DNA of 64,000 bases from Colwellia hornerae (GTDB lineage: Bacteria > Pseudomonadota > Gammaproteobacteria > Enterobacterales > Alteromonadaceae), in contig NZ_VOLR01000008.1 of the NCBI RefSeq assembly GCF_007954355.1, positions 62,001-126,000 on the forward strand, given 5' to 3'. Below, piece after piece: positions 9,211-17,151 of the stretch. Position numbers and translations under genes: made by a program. Position 1 is the first letter of the stretch; the number at the start of each line of letters is the position of its first letter. The notes under the pieces were generated by a model that saw only the letters and a program-made list of their open reading frames with translations, had not been told where the DNA came from and searched no databases.

Positions 9211-9378
9211 GTTCATGTTGACGGAAGGTTTCTTCATGTTGACGGAAGGTTTGTTCATGTTGACGGAAGGTTTCTTCATGTTGACGGAAGGTTTGTTCAT
9301 GTTGACGGAAGGTTTCTTCATGTTGACGGAAGGTTTCTTCATATTGACGGAAGGTTTCTTCATGTTGACGTGGTTTTG
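9211..9378 (+). repeat. 21-bp tandem repeat, 8 units
   Basis: Units of 21 bp with consensus (G/C)TTCATGTTGACGGAAGGTTT start at 9211, 9232, 9253, 9274, 9295, 9316, 9337 and 9358. The first base alternates G, C, G, C, G and is then C in the last three. Unit 7 has ATATTGACGG, and unit 8 is diverged after GACG. Because 21 is divisible by three, every frame is open and gives heptapeptide-repeat pseudo-ORFs. The unit resembles the CATGTTGATGG and GGAGGTTTTGTTC pieces of the upstream spacers and probably arose from them. Confidence 0.95.
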
Positions 9379-9426
9379 TTCGGGATCTCTGGGCAAGGTA
9401 TTTGAGCTGTTAATATCACCCTTACA

Positions 9427-10317
9427 TTAATTTAATGATATAACTACACCTTTTGGATTATTTAGTAGTAAATTTACTTTTTTTAACATTTCATCATCGT
9501 TGCCAATAAAGTTTTTTATGGCATTTGTCATCACTAATTTAACTTCGCTGCCGTCATCTGGGGTTAATGGGCGATGAAGTTCTATTTTCTTGCCGTTTTC
9601 TTCATAGGACATTTTAATGGGCTGTTCGAATATGCGAATAGGTGTGCCTACGGGAATATTATTATATAGCCATTCTATGTCGTTATCGTACATACGAATA
9701 CAGCCTGAGCTTGCTCGCATACCAATACCAAAGCGCTTATTGGTGCCATGAAGTAGGTACTCACTTGTGCCAATACGCAAGGCATATTTACCAAAGGGAT
9801 TATTAGGCCCTGCGGGGACTTCTCTGACCATTTCTTTACCATGCTCGGCAAAGTAACGTGCGCGCATCTCTGCTGTTGGACGCCAAGTTGGGTCTTTTCG
9901 CTTTTCGCCAATGGTATCGGTTAAGTGCGGTGTTTCTAGTCCTTCTCTGCCAATACCTACAGGGAAAACATACACTAACTTCTCTCCTTTGGGGTAATAA
10001 TATAAGCGTAGCTCAGCTAGGTTAATGACAAGACCTTCACGCTTACCAAAGGGTAAGAGCATCTGTTTTGGAATAACTATTTCATGGCCTGAAGCCAGTA
10101 AAAAAGGATCTACCCCGGGGTTAGCCGCGAGTAAGGCAAAAAAACCTACATTATAACTTTCAGCTAAAGCTTGAAAGTAGTCGCCCTTTACTGCTTTATG
10201 GATTGTTTGCTCGCCCACTAATCGGGAGTCGGCGGCAGGAAGGTTATAAACACTCGCCAAACTTGCACAGGTAATAAAACCACTTAACAGTAAACTTAAT
10301 TTAGCAAGCCACTTCAT
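9427..10317 (-). CDS. LysM / L,D-transpeptidase (YkuD family)
   Basis: 296 aa with an N-terminal signal peptide (MKWLAKLSLLLSGFITCASLAS). A LysM-like cell-wall-binding segment (about residues 38-85, KGDYFQALAESYNVGFFALLAANPG) is followed by a YkuD catalytic domain (about 95-230). The catalytic cysteine lies in SSGCIRM, downstream of the conserved HGTN histidine. The family (E. coli ErfK/YbiS/YcfS type) works in the periplasm, making 3-3 peptidoglycan cross-links or attaching lipoproteins to meso-DAP. Which of these it does cannot be told from sequence. The gene is monocistronic and its 3' end abuts the repeat array. Confidence 0.93.
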   Translation of the reverse strand: MKWLAKLSLLLSGFITCASLASVYNLPAADSRLVGEQTIHKAVKGDYFQALAESYNVGFFALLAANPGVDPFLLASGHEIVIPKQMLLPFGKREGLVINLAELRLYYYPKGEKLVYVFPVGIGREGLETPHLTDTIGEKRKDPTWRPTAEMRARYFAEHGKEMVREVPAGPNNPFGKYALRIGTSEYLLHGTNKRFGIGMRASSGCIRMYDNDIEWLYNNIPVGTPIRIFEQPIKMSYEENGKKIELHRPLTPDDGSEVKLVMTNAIKNFIGNDDEMLKKVNLLLNNPKGVVISLN

Positions 10318-10384
10318 TAATTTATGACCCTACGGATTATTATCAACATTATCTCAAACCTTTATCTATTCGAACGGATTAACT

Positions 10385-11881
10385 CTACGACTCATCTAAC
10401 CAGTACGATTTCGTTAACAACGCCATATTTCTAGAGCTGTCTAACGCGATTAATAACCCTTCTACTTTACTGCCTTGCCATAAAACGAGTTTTTTTGGTT
10501 TTTCGTCTAAGGTTTGTAGTTGTTGGTGAATAATCCACAAGGTTTGTAGTTCGCTGATCCCTTGCTGAATGTCCAACCAAGGTGTTCGATATTGTTTACG
10601 CTCTTCTTCATCAAATAATAAGCCAAACCAAGTCCCTGTTAATAAGCTTCGGTTTAACAGTTTTGCTTGCGATAAGTATTGTTCACGGGTCAGCGACTGC
10701 CCTGGGGTACTATCAGCAAATAACACCGACATACTATTTGTTAGACTTTGCTGCGCAAAAGGTAACAACAAGTCACTAAAATGGCTATCTTCTGTTAAGA
10801 GCATGGCCAGTAAATCAGCCTGTAGGGTATTAAAACGCTGACCATGCAATAATTCGATAACATTTTCGCTAGTCGGAAGACGACGTTTTTCAATTTTTAA
10901 TTGTGCTACCAATTGTTCACTGTAATTTAACTTACCTCGATAGTTGCCCGTTTTATTAGTCAGCTCTTGTAAATTAACCGCATTATCAACCCACGAGAGC
11001 AGATGGACAAAATAGCTGAGTTCATCACGAATTTTTACGGCTCCTTCAGGTAGATAGTCAGCAAATAGCCAAAAACCGTGACGAATTAACGCTAAGGTTT
11101 CTGTTATTTTTTCTAACTCGACTAAGCTTGGCGCCGTTATGTAGTGTTCAATATGATCATGCAGATTTACTAGGCAATGATTAATACCGGTAGAAAAGGC
11201 ATTAGAAATAGAGTGACTGCGGTCAATGGGAAGAATATCGGTAATATTTCTTTTATAATTAACTGGGGTGTTTTTCCATAAACCGTAACCTCGAGCCGCT
11301 TTACTTTGGCTACTTGGCCTAACAAGCACCACAGAAAATAATAGCTTAGCGAGCAAGAGTAAATCTGAGGTTGTGCCACTGACAAGCTCTAGTTCGAGCT
11401 CACAAATTTTAACACTGCGACCATCACTGCTAATATCACCTTGATCGAAGGCAACTTCGACTACTGAACCCGAGACTAAAGTGACTAACCAAATAACGCG
11501 GCTAAAATCTGTTGAGAACAGCGGGATTAACGATTCTTGTAGCTGCTCTACCTGTTGAGTTGGCTGCCAAATTTCATTTGGAAATAAGGACAATTCTGGG
11601 AAATTATTCGTGATATCAACGTTATACTCTGGGCGCTGATGTAAACCAGCAATTACCACCCCGGCTGTTTTTATGGTTTGCTCTAATTTTCCGTCACAAC
11701 CACGAATTCTTAGCCCCATATCATGATGGCGAAAATCTAAATGTGTTGTATCGTAATAGCAGTTCGATAATTGCTTTGTTACACAGCTAAATGAAAGCTG
11801 TTCTGTGGTGAATAACTGGGTGATTTTTTCTTGAGTATTATCACTTGTAACAAAATACTTAAGCTCAATTTCGGTAACCAT
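10385..11881 (-). CDS. ygiF: CYTH-CHAD inorganic triphosphatase (YgiF-like)
   Basis: 498 aa with a CYTH triphosphate-tunnel domain at the N-terminus (signature E-x-E-x-K at residues 4-8, EIELK; further charged strands such as RIRGCDGKLEQTIKTAG and ELELVSG). The C-terminal half (from about residue 215) is helical and histidine-bearing, consistent with a CHAD domain. E. coli YgiF (433 aa) hydrolyses inorganic triphosphate with Mg2+. Divergent from a ygiM-like SH3 gene, a neighbourhood seen in related gammaproteobacteria. The CHAD part here is more diverged than the CYTH part, so its polyphosphate-binding role is inferred from family. Confidence 0.85.
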   Translation of the reverse strand: MVTEIELKYFVTSDNTQEKITQLFTTEQLSFSCVTKQLSNCYYDTTHLDFRHHDMGLRIRGCDGKLEQTIKTAGVVIAGLHQRPEYNVDITNNFPELSLFPNEIWQPTQQVEQLQESLIPLFSTDFSRVIWLVTLVSGSVVEVAFDQGDISSDGRSVKICELELELVSGTTSDLLLLAKLLFSVVLVRPSSQSKAARGYGLWKNTPVNYKRNITDILPIDRSHSISNAFSTGINHCLVNLHDHIEHYITAPSLVELEKITETLALIRHGFWLFADYLPEGAVKIRDELSYFVHLLSWVDNAVNLQELTNKTGNYRGKLNYSEQLVAQLKIEKRRLPTSENVIELLHGQRFNTLQADLLAMLLTEDSHFSDLLLPFAQQSLTNSMSVLFADSTPGQSLTREQYLSQAKLLNRSLLTGTWFGLLFDEEERKQYRTPWLDIQQGISELQTLWIIHQQLQTLDEKPKKLVLWQGSKVEGLLIALDSSRNMALLTKSYWLDES

Positions 11882-12211
11882 ATTCTTCCAATAATTTGTT
11901 TTATTATGTCAACATGCTGAGTTTACAACAGCAACATATGAAAACAAATAGCGAATGCCAATTCCGATAAGTTTCTTTTATATAGCATAGCGATATACAA
12001 AAATTTTACTGACGGTTAATCTGCTAACAAACTCTACATAAGCACTATCTTAATGAATGCGCTATATATAATATCTTGTTTACAAAATATCAAAAATAAA
12101 ACCTTTTTTTTACCCATAAAACCATAATGTTCGTAAACTTAACTTGCTATCAATCCGCCAAACCCCTAGTATTTTGCTATGAATAATTTTACAAACGTTA
12201 ATGGTAGTTTC
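11882..12211. other. divergent intergenic region, ygiF / SH3 gene
   Basis: 330 bp, AT-rich, promoter region for both flanking genes. I see no convincing hairpin or recognised operator. An in-frame ATG at 12179 could extend the SH3 gene but has no ribosome-binding site. Confidence 0.4.
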
Positions 12212-12811
12212 ATGAAAATAATAAAAGCTTTATTGGTTGGTTTAGTACTAAGTTCATCTTTTCCTCTTCTTGCAGAAGACAGCCCATCCAACCTTCCTTC
12301 TGGCTATATTTCAGATGATTTATTTATTTATATGCATTCAGGAGCGGGTAATAATTATCGAATTCTAGGCAGTATAAATTCAGGTACTGAAGTTAAAGTA
12401 ACAGGCGAAAGTGAAAATGATTACACCGAGATCATTGATGATAAGAATAGAAATGTCTGGGTTGAAAGTAAGTATCTGTCATTAAAGCCAGGTTTGCGCT
12501 TTGTTATTGCCGAGCTTAATGAAAAATTAGCCAATACCACCAGTAATACTGACAGCATGTCGGAAGAGCTTTCCCAAACGAGAAGTACCATTCAAAACCT
12601 TAGCAGCGAAAAAGCACAACTTAACAACGAAATAAGTCAGCTTAATAAAACGCTGATAACGATACGTGCCAAGTTAAAAGACCAAGACACAAATATCAAA
12701 AAAGAATGGTTTTATAATGGTGCTATTGTATTAGTCATTGGCTTACTTTTAGGTTTGATTTTGCCAAGACTGACTTCTCGCCGCAAAGGCTCGATGGATA
12801 ATTGGAAGTAA
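12212..12811 (+). CDS. ygiM: SH3-domain membrane-anchored protein (YgiM-like)
   Basis: 199 aa from the ATG at 12212 (MKIIKALLVGLVLSSSFPLLAE). This start is chosen over 12179 because it puts a signal peptide at the very N-terminus. A bacterial SH3 domain follows (about residues 30-90, GYISDDLFIYMHSGAGNNYRI... VWVESKYLS), then a coiled coil rich in Ser/Asn/Leu (about 100-160). A single C-terminal membrane helix (GAIVLVIGLLLGLILP) ends with basic RRK residues. This is the SH3-plus-anchor architecture of E. coli YgiM (206 aa), of unclear envelope function. The order cytoplasmic tail, membrane helix, periplasmic coil and SH3 is inferred. Confidence 0.85.
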   Translation: MKIIKALLVGLVLSSSFPLLAEDSPSNLPSGYISDDLFIYMHSGAGNNYRILGSINSGTEVKVTGESENDYTEIIDDKNRNVWVESKYLSLKPGLRFVIAELNEKLANTTSNTDSMSEELSQTRSTIQNLSSEKAQLNNEISQLNKTLITIRAKLKDQDTNIKKEWFYNGAIVLVIGLLLGLILPRLTSRRKGSMDNWK

Positions 12812-12863
12812 GTCCTACTATGTTGGAAAAACTCGCGTATAATCGCTGCGATTTTTAGATTAT

Positions 12864-14318
12864 ATGATGGCTTTTTTTGTGCACAAAACTAAATACTTAT
12901 TTTTTATCACTTTATTGATATTATTTTCGATAAAACAGGCTAATGCCGATGGTGTTAGCCCTTACTTACCTTTAAAAACCGATGCCCTTATTGAACTTGA
13001 AATAGCACGTCTAGCGACAATTTCTCGTATGCCAGTGTTGAGTAAACCTTATCATATTGTCACAGTTGTTGATTATCTAGACAAAATTAAAGATAGTCAT
13101 CCTGCGCTTTTTTATCGAATTTCTGCCTATATAAAACGTTATAAAAAGCAGAGTGCGCTTACTCATTTATCAACCACGCTTTCAACATCTAACAATAAAA
13201 ATTTCAGCATAGCTAATAATCGTGGTATCGCCATGGACAGCAATGCCCAAGCGAGTGCAGTTGGCTTTTATCAGTTCAATCAATATGCCATCGCCAATGT
13301 AGGGGGGACCATCGTTGATGGTAAGAAGATTATTCCCCATAACAGCTACTTTTCATTGGGTTATGAATATGCTCAATTTGATATTGGCTACCGCGAACAT
13401 TGGCTGTCACCTTCACAAGAAAGTGCATCCTTACTGTCCACAAATGCTGCCCCGGCCTTCTCTATTACCATGAGTAATGTAAAGCCCATCACGTCTTGGC
13501 ATATTAAATATGAATTTTCATTAGCACAGTTAGAGGAAATGGCTGAGATAAAATATAAGGGTTCTACATCATCAGGAAAGCCATTATTAATGACGATGCA
13601 GATGAGTTTTCAACCCTTTAGCTGGTGGACGATAGGCGCTAATAGAGCCTTTCAATTTGGTGGTGGCGAAAGAAGTACTGGCCTAAATGATATTTGGAAT
13701 GCGATTATTGACCCCGTTAATTCAGATAACTGTGGCTCAGGTTTAACAGGTTGTGCCAATTTCGATGAAGAAGTGGGTAATCAAATTGCTTCGTTAACCA
13801 ATAAATTTGACTTGTCTTACCGAGGTTTCCCTTTTACCTTTTATATGGAATATGCCGGTGAGGATACCAAAGAACACAAGAACACTGAATTAGGTAACAT
13901 TAGTCAAACCTACGGATTATTCTTTCCATATATTAACAAAGACTTTTCATTGTATGCTGAGCACTCTAAATTTCACAATGCATGGTATGTTCACAATCTT
14001 TACGGTGAAGGTTACCGTAATGATAAAGTTGTAATGGGTCATTGGTGGGGTAATACCAAAGAGTTGAGAGATGGTTCAGCCGGGAATGCTTCATTAATTA
14101 GACTAAACTGGGACTTTTCAGCCAAGTATCATTTACAAACACTCTTTCGAACGGCCGCTATAGATTCTTTGACGCAAGATAAGTACTCTAGAGCAAAACA
14201 AATAGAATTAAGTTTAAAACAAGTATATAAAAATGGATTTCTTAATTATTCGTTAACCGCTGGTAGTGATATTTATGGAGAGTCTTTCTACCGTGCGACT
14301 TTGGGTTATAACTGGTAA
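12864..14318 (+). CDS. Wzi-family capsule assembly outer-membrane protein
   Basis: 484 aa (ATG at 12864 or 12867), close to E. coli K30 Wzi (479). Signal peptide (about residues 1-28, ending KQANA), a helical N-terminal segment, then an aromatic-rich beta-barrel pattern through to a final YRATLGYNW. Motifs such as FSLGYEYAQFDIGYREHWLSP and FQPFSWWTIGANRAFQFGGG match the Caps_assemb_Wzi family. Wzi is an outer-membrane lectin that holds group 1 capsule at the surface. It heads a tight cassette: the glycerophosphotransferase gene starts 3 bp after its stop. A TATAAT at 12838-12843 is a possible -10, without a clear -35. Confidence 0.85.
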   Translation: MMAFFVHKTKYLFFITLLILFSIKQANADGVSPYLPLKTDALIELEIARLATISRMPVLSKPYHIVTVVDYLDKIKDSHPALFYRISAYIKRYKKQSALTHLSTTLSTSNNKNFSIANNRGIAMDSNAQASAVGFYQFNQYAIANVGGTIVDGKKIIPHNSYFSLGYEYAQFDIGYREHWLSPSQESASLLSTNAAPAFSITMSNVKPITSWHIKYEFSLAQLEEMAEIKYKGSTSSGKPLLMTMQMSFQPFSWWTIGANRAFQFGGGERSTGLNDIWNAIIDPVNSDNCGSGLTGCANFDEEVGNQIASLTNKFDLSYRGFPFTFYMEYAGEDTKEHKNTELGNISQTYGLFFPYINKDFSLYAEHSKFHNAWYVHNLYGEGYRNDKVVMGHWWGNTKELRDGSAGNASLIRLNWDFSAKYHLQTLFRTAAIDSLTQDKYSRAKQIELSLKQVYKNGFLNYSLTAGSDIYGESFYRATLGYNW

Positions 14319-14321
14319 TTT

Positions 14322-15389
14322 ATGAATGTTTTTTTTGATATTCAACATCTTTATTATTTACCACAATATTTACCGGTAAAAAATGCGCTTGAAAAAAATG
14401 GCGTAAATTGTCATTTCTTTTTATACAATCAAAAAGAACTGCAAAAGGTGCTGATAAAGAGTGTTGAACAAGAAAAATTAAGTTACACCCTTGTTGAAGA
14501 TTGCGATGAGGCGAGAGAACTTTATCTGCACAAAAAACCTCATTGGATTATTTTTGGCAATGCCTTCAACGGCTTAAAAAAAATTAATGCCTTTACAAAA
14601 ACGGCACTAATGCAGCATGGTATAGGTCCTAAGTCTTGCTATTACGATGTTTCAAAATCAGATATAACGTATCGTTTTGTCGAAGGTCAACATAGGTTAA
14701 AGCGCTTACAAAACCTCTTTCCCAATAAGGTATTTGTAGATACCGGTTATGCGAAGTTAGACCCTCTTATTAAGCAAACTTCACGTTGTATCAACTTATT
14801 AGACTTAGGGTTAGACCCGACAAAGAAAACTATTCTTTATGCCCCAACTTACTATCCCAGCAGTATAGAATGCTTACCTGACAACTTCCCCTCTTTAGTC
14901 GCCCAGTATAATTTAATTTTAAAACCTCACTTTTTTTCGCTGATAAAAAATAAATATAAAAAGCATCAAAAGGTGTTTAAGCACTGGAATACTTATAATA
15001 ATGTTTATGTTTGCTCCATTGAAGAAACATCTATTATTCCTTTTATGGGCGTTGCTGACTTGTTATTTAGTGATGCATCATCAACACTCTTTGAGTTTAC
15101 CGCCTTAAATAAACCCGCTATTTGGTGTGACTTTTATAAGGTTCGCTGGTCTTATCGTGGGATTTTTAAATGGCGATTAAACAATCGCTTGGATGATGAT
15201 TTAAAGTATTTTGGTAAAGTGGCCTGTAAAACGACCAACGTAAAGCAATTAATTCATGAAATTAGCAATCAACTTACGCATCCTGATTTAAAGGAAGCTG
15301 AACGTATAGCCATGACAGAGCTACTTACGGGCACTGTTGATGGTAAATGCAGTGAAAGAATTGCTAATTTTATAACCTCAGAGATTTAA
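14322..15389 (+). CDS. CDP-glycerol glycerophosphotransferase family protein (first)
   Basis: 355 aa, soluble, matching the Glyphos_transf (TagB/TagF) family in its C-terminal half: ILYAPTYYPSS at about residue 166 (nucleotide region), LKPHFFSLI, and DLLFSDASSTLFEFTALNKPAIW (about 246-268), the donor-binding S-S-x-x-x-E-F-x-x-L pattern. Family members transfer glycerol-phosphate from CDP-glycerol to an acceptor glycan or a growing poly(glycerol-phosphate) chain at the cytoplasmic face. Lies 3 bp after the Wzi gene and 2 bp before the cytidylyltransferase that should make its donor. It is shorter than TagF (about 746 aa) and nearer TagB (about 380), so single-unit priming or capping is more likely than polymerisation. 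Confidence 0.82.
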   Translation: MNVFFDIQHLYYLPQYLPVKNALEKNGVNCHFFLYNQKELQKVLIKSVEQEKLSYTLVEDCDEARELYLHKKPHWIIFGNAFNGLKKINAFTKTALMQHGIGPKSCYYDVSKSDITYRFVEGQHRLKRLQNLFPNKVFVDTGYAKLDPLIKQTSRCINLLDLGLDPTKKTILYAPTYYPSSIECLPDNFPSLVAQYNLILKPHFFSLIKNKYKKHQKVFKHWNTYNNVYVCSIEETSIIPFMGVADLLFSDASSTLFEFTALNKPAIWCDFYKVRWSYRGIFKWRLNNRLDDDLKYFGKVACKTTNVKQLIHEISNQLTHPDLKEAERIAMTELLTGTVDGKCSERIANFITSEI

Positions 15390-15391
15390 CT

Positions 15392-15787
15392 ATGCGCGTA
15401 ATTACTTTTGGTACATTTGATGTTTTTCATGTTGGACATGTCAATATTTTAGAGCGTGCCCGTCTTCATGGCTCCCATTTAATTGTTGGAGTTTCATCGG
15501 ATCAATTAAATATGTCAAAAAAAGGCCGTGCGCCAATATATTGTGATGAAGATAGAAAGCATATTATCCGTTCATTAAGATGCGTCGATGAAGTTTTTCT
15601 GGAAGAGTCCTTAGAGCTAAAAGCTGAATATATTAAATACTACAATGCCGATATATTAATTATGGGTGATGATTGGCAAGGTAAATTTGATCATTTAAAA
15701 GGCCTTTGTCAGGTGATATATTTACCGAGAACACCTTCAGTTTCTACTACAGAAATTATCGAAATAGTTAAAACTAAGCGCAGTTAA
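15392..15787 (+). CDS. tagD: glycerol-3-phosphate cytidylyltransferase (TagD-like)
   Basis: 131 aa, the TagD size. It carries both signatures of the family: GTFDVFHVGHVN with the H-x-G-H CTP-binding motif at residues 13-16, and RTPSVSTTEI (from residue 113), the R-T-x-x-x-S-T-T motif. It should make CDP-glycerol from sn-glycerol-3-phosphate and CTP in the cytosol. A related cytidylyltransferase with another alcohol phosphate is possible, but the two flanking CDP-glycerol transferases support glycerol. Its stop codon shares a base with the start codon of the next gene (TAATG), which implies translational coupling. Confidence 0.9.
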   Translation: MRVITFGTFDVFHVGHVNILERARLHGSHLIVGVSSDQLNMSKKGRAPIYCDEDRKHIIRSLRCVDEVFLEESLELKAEYIKYYNADILIMGDDWQGKFDHLKGLCQVIYLPRTPSVSTTEIIEIVKTKRS

Positions 15788-16821
15788 TGAAAGATAACCA
15801 ACAATACCTCTTTTATATTTCACAAAATTATTCTTTTGAAATTTTGCGACCTTTACAGCGAGAAATACAAAGCCAAGGCGGTCAAGTTGCTTGGTTTGTT
15901 GCTGGTAATGACGTTGATTTGAAAAACTTTACTGCCGATGAAGTGGTACTTAGCCGTGTTGATGATGTGATAAATTTTAACCCTGTCGCTAGCTTTGTGC
16001 CGGGTAATATTATTCCAAGATTTATTCCTGGTATTAAAGTGCAAGTTTTTCATGGCCTAGAGTGGAAGAAAAAAGGTCACTTTGTTATTAGAGACTGCTT
16101 TGATCTCTATTGTACTCATGGCGCCGCGACCACCACCCGCTTTAATGAATTAGCCAACCAGCATCAGTTTTTTGATGTTAAAGAAACTGGCTGGCCAAAA
16201 TTAGATAATTTATTTAATACCCCCAAAGAGCAATATTTTAGTAACAAGCTGCCAACAGTTCTCTTTGCGCCAACTTTTTCACCCGCGTTAACTTCTGCTC
16301 CTTTTTTATATGAAGAAATTGCCGCCTTAGTGAATGATAAAAAATATAATTGGCTGGTTAAGTTTCACCCTAAAATGGAGGTGAAATGGCTCAAGATTTA
16401 TGATCAACTAGCTTGTGACAACCTAAAGATATTAACGTCGTCAAATATAAATAGCTTATTACAATCAGCAGATATTATGGTGTCAGATACTTCATCGGTA
16501 ATTGGTGAGTTTGCTTTACTGGGTAAACCGGTTATCGCGTTCAATAATAGCCAACCCGGCGACTATTTAATTAACATTACCGATGCAAAAGAATTATCCC
16601 AAGCATTAACCGTCGCATTATCGCCTTCAGAAACACTTATATTGGCGATAAACCGTTATGCAAAGGAGTTACATCCTTATAGTGATGGGAAGTCGTCATT
16701 GCGTATACTAGCAGCTGTAGAAGATATTCGACAAAATGGCAAGCAAGCAATAAAAGCATTACCTCGCAATATCATCAGAAACTTAAAGCAACGCAAAATC
16801 CTTAATTATTGGCAGTTTTGA
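15787..16821 (+). CDS. CDP-glycerol glycerophosphotransferase family protein (second)
   Basis: 344 aa. N-terminal Rossmann-like half (YLFYISQNYSFEILRPLQ), then VQVFHGLEWKKKG (family HG motif), LFAPTFSPALTS, WLVKFHPKMEVKW (HPK motif, about residue 195) and MVSDTSSVIGEFALLGKPVIAFN (about 235-257), the donor-binding S-S-x-x-x-E-F-x-x-L signature. Same family as the product two genes upstream but clearly diverged from it, so the pair probably acts successively, for instance as primer and extender. Overlaps the cytidylyltransferase stop by one base. The last gene of the cassette; I see no strong terminator before the leu promoter. Confidence 0.82.
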   Translation: MKDNQQYLFYISQNYSFEILRPLQREIQSQGGQVAWFVAGNDVDLKNFTADEVVLSRVDDVINFNPVASFVPGNIIPRFIPGIKVQVFHGLEWKKKGHFVIRDCFDLYCTHGAATTTRFNELANQHQFFDVKETGWPKLDNLFNTPKEQYFSNKLPTVLFAPTFSPALTSAPFLYEEIAALVNDKKYNWLVKFHPKMEVKWLKIYDQLACDNLKILTSSNINSLLQSADIMVSDTSSVIGEFALLGKPVIAFNNSQPGDYLINITDAKELSQALTVALSPSETLILAINRYAKELHPYSDGKSSLRILAAVEDIRQNGKQAIKALPRNIIRNLKQRKILNYWQF

Positions 16822-16874
16822 AGGCCTTATATTCATTAGCTTCACCATTATACTTTTTAAATATTAATAATTAA

Positions 16875-16904
16875 TTGACAATATTTGAGTAAATACGCTA
16901 TTAA
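16875..16904 (+). promoter_or_regulatory. candidate sigma-70 promoter of the leu operon
   Basis: A consensus -35 TTGACA (16875-16880), an 18-bp spacer and TATTAA (16899-16904) as -10 lie 40 bp before the leader peptide. The -35 is perfect, the -10 matches four of six. Confidence 0.6.
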
Positions 16905-16943
16905 TAGATGACTGTTTGCTCTAACGAGTTAAACCAACCAGAT

Positions 16944-17027
16944 ATGACGACTTTAATGACAACAATTATGAGTAGTAAAAATATTTTTCGCATTAACCTC
17001 CTCCTCACATTATCAATGCGCGGATAG
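16944..17027 (+). CDS. leuL: leu operon leader peptide
   Basis: A 27-codon ORF (MTTLMTTIMSSKNIFRINLL then LTLSMRG, stop TAG at 17025). ATGs at 16944, 16956 and 16968 are in frame, and none has a strong ribosome-binding site. The control region is Leu-Leu-Leu-Thr-Leu coded CTC CTC CTC ACA TTA (16998-17012). This is the same design as E. coli LeuL: low charged tRNA-Leu stalls the ribosome here. The last codons (17016-17023) double as the 5' arm of the antiterminator. Confidence 0.85.
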   Translation: MTTLMTTIMSSKNIFRINLLLTLSMRG

Positions 17028-17091
17028 GTTTTTTATTGTTGTAAATTAAAGATAAACATTAAAACCCGCGCATATTACCGCGGGTTTTTTT
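17016..17091 (+). promoter_or_regulatory. leu attenuator (antiterminator and terminator)
   Basis: The terminator stem is AAACCCGCG (17062-17070) / CGCGGGTTT (17079-17087) followed by a T-run. The competing antiterminator pairs ATGCGCGG (17016-17023, end of leuL) with CCGCGCAT (17066-17073), eight perfect base pairs that destroy the 5' arm of the terminator. A ribosome reaching the leader stop codon covers 17016-17023 and permits termination. A ribosome stalled at the Leu codons leaves it free and permits read-through. Confidence 0.88.
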
Positions 17092-17151
17092 ATACCCGCA
17101 TTTTACGTAAGCAGCCAATACCCAAGCACTATAAATATTAAGGAATAAAAC

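Larger units (their letters stand above)
8291..9378. repeat. extragenic repeat array between convergent genes
   Basis: About 1.1 kb with no credible gene between the 3' ends of serA and the L,D-transpeptidase gene. It starts with two decayed half-elements (8292-8313 and 8323-8349), holds six full 77-bp palindromic elements at irregular spacing, and ends with eight 21-bp tandem units. The spacers are themselves related (recurring GGCTCATGTAGGTGGAGGTT and GGTATTCTCTCTTCT), so parts of the array grew by tandem duplication of element plus spacer. ORFs read through it are repeat artefacts. Confidence 0.93.

Noticed and set aside
8661-9430. Several ORFs of 76-163 codons across the repeat cluster, on both strands, with repeated HVDGRFL, MLTEGFF or NMKKPSV peptides.
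   Set aside because: The 21-bp unit keeps all frames open, and the 77-bp elements supply repeated pseudo-peptides. There are no ribosome-binding sites and no family resemblance, and the translations only mirror the DNA repeats.
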